Of a stretch of DNA of 5,597 nucleotides, positions 5,036 through 5,597 are shown piece after piece. The DNA is taken from assembly GCA_022707725.1 (NCBI GenBank), contig JAKJAB010000244.1, positions 1 to 5,597 of the forward strand, in the 5' to 3' direction. The notes below the pieces were generated by a model. The model was not told the DNA's origin and did not search any database. It saw only the letters and a program-made list of their open reading frames with translations. Origin of the DNA: Chloroflexota bacterium. Lineage in GTDB: Bacteria > Chloroflexota > Anaerolineae > B4-G1 > SLSP01. The stretch's first letter is position 1. Each line of letters opens with the position of its first letter. The position numbers were made by a program, and so were the translations under genes.

Positions 5036-5597
5036 ATGGCAACCTTATTGGAAAAAGTATCCACGCTGATTTCGGCGAATCTCCATTCCCTGGTCGATAG
5101 AGCGCTCAAGAACAACAGCGTCGCCGTAATCGATCAATACATCCGCCAGGTAGAGGACAGTCTGGCCGATTTGGAGGATGCCGCCGCCACCGTCGGGGGA
5201 GAAGTTAAGTCGCTCAAGCGCAAGCTCGGCGATTTCGAGCAAAAGGCCGAGGAACTGGATCGCGCCATCGACGCGTTCCTGTTGGAAGGCAATGAGACGG
5301 CAGCCACGGGTGTACAGAGCAAACTCAACAGCACGCAGCGCCTGATCGAGACGTACCGCGAACAGGCCACGCGCCAGGACGCCGAGTTCCAGAAATTACT
5401 GGATGCCAAGGTCAAACTGGAAGCCCGTCTGGCGACGATGAAGCAGCAACGCACGGAACTCCAAGCCCTGCTGGAACTGGCCAAGAGCAAGGAAATCTCC
5501 CTCAAGGCGATGAAGGGTCTGGACTCGTTGATGGGGTCGGGGGATTCGGACATCAGCCGGATCGCGGAGAGCGTCTACGCGCGGTTGGACAAAGCCT
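5036..5597 (+). CDS. pspA: PspA/IM30 (Vipp1) family membrane-stress protein, partial (runs off the right edge)
   Basis: From the ATG at 5036 the frame stays open to the window end, giving 187 residues of a family that usually has about 220-240. Residues 1-25 (LLEKVSTLISANLHSLVDRA) form an amphipathic helix like the membrane-binding N-terminus of PspA ('F..i.NaNinalld'). Residues 30-155 are an almost unbroken heptad-rich coiled coil, full of Lys, Glu, Gln and Leu, matching the long hairpin of this ESCRT-III-like fold. A polar Gly/Ser break (167-172) is followed by a further helix (173-187). Such proteins form membrane-bound rods or rings that protect or remodel the inner membrane. The usual 'EDPEKML' after the first helix is replaced by KNNSVAVID, so it is a divergent member. 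It is transcribed away from the tRNA and sugar genes from its own promoter. The family call is strong. Whether it is functionally PspA or Vipp1 is open. Confidence 0.85.
   Translation, partial: MATLLEKVSTLISANLHSLVDRALKNNSVAVIDQYIRQVEDSLADLEDAAATVGGEVKSLKRKLGDFEQKAEELDRAIDAFLLEGNETAATGVQSKLNSTQRLIETYREQATRQDAEFQKLLDAKVKLEARLATMKQQRTELQALLELAKSKEISLKAMKGLDSLMGSGDSDISRIAESVYARLDKA

Noticed and set aside
5134..5553. Minus-strand open frame of 139 codons opposite the pspA-like gene
   Set aside because: Ser/Ala/Arg-rich shadow of the coiled-coil gene on the plus strand, without ribosome site or motif.
1..5597. CRISPR array, insertion sequence, attachment site or toxin-antitoxin pair
   Set aside because: I looked for regularly spaced repeats, terminal inverted repeats with transposase frames and small paired genes and saw none. 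The only tandem repeat has a period of seven without spacers.

Overview
The window is about 58% GC by eye and clearly bacterial. It has tightly packed genes, Shine-Dalgarno sites of the AGGAGG type, promoters of the housekeeping-sigma type and a tRNA gene without an encoded CCA end. Gene content (an aminosugar-nucleotide cassette whose acetyltransferase carries a zinc ribbon, a ResB-like protein, a PspA/IM30 protein and an intergenic heptanucleotide repeat) would fit a Chloroflexota bacterium. That assignment is inference from general recollection and is weak.

Layout. Five complete genes and one partial gene lie on the minus strand from 4668 down to 1. In transcription order they are a ResB/Ccs1-like membrane protein (4668-3646), uridine kinase udk (3597-2974), a left-handed beta-helix N-acetyltransferase (2974-2363), a DegT/DnrJ/EryC1/StrS PLP aminotransferase (2366-1284), a Gfo/Idh/MocA NAD(P) oxidoreductase (1287-259) and the N-terminus of a Wzx-like polysaccharide flippase (193 to beyond base 1). 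From udk through the oxidoreductase the genes overlap by 1, 4 and 4 bases, so translation is probably coupled. A near-consensus promoter (TTGACA-16-TATACT) overlaps the end of the oxidoreductase gene and would give the flippase its own transcript.

Upstream of the ResB-like gene, on the same strand, is a tRNA-Thr(CGT) gene with a strong promoter and a strong intrinsic terminator. The terminator ends only 23 bases before the ResB-like start codon. A 238-base divergent intergenic region (4798-5035) separates the tRNA from a plus-strand PspA/IM30-family gene that runs off the right end. This region holds the tRNA promoter, a four-copy heptanucleotide repeat, overlapping inverted repeats and the pspA promoter, whose -35 box sits inside a perfect 15-base palindrome.

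How the genes work together. The oxidoreductase, aminotransferase and acetyltransferase form the classic set that turns the 3-hydroxyl of a UDP-HexNAc sugar into a 3-acetamido group by oxidation, transamination and N-acetylation, as WbpB, WbpE and WbpD do in Pseudomonas. The flippase next to them would export a lipid-linked glycan containing that sugar. Uridine kinase makes UMP and could feed the UDP-sugar pool, although that link is inferred only from gene order. PspA on the other strand is a membrane-stress protein with its own apparent control. I see no wholly new system here. The most unusual parts are the control region upstream of pspA and the coupling of udk to the sugar genes.
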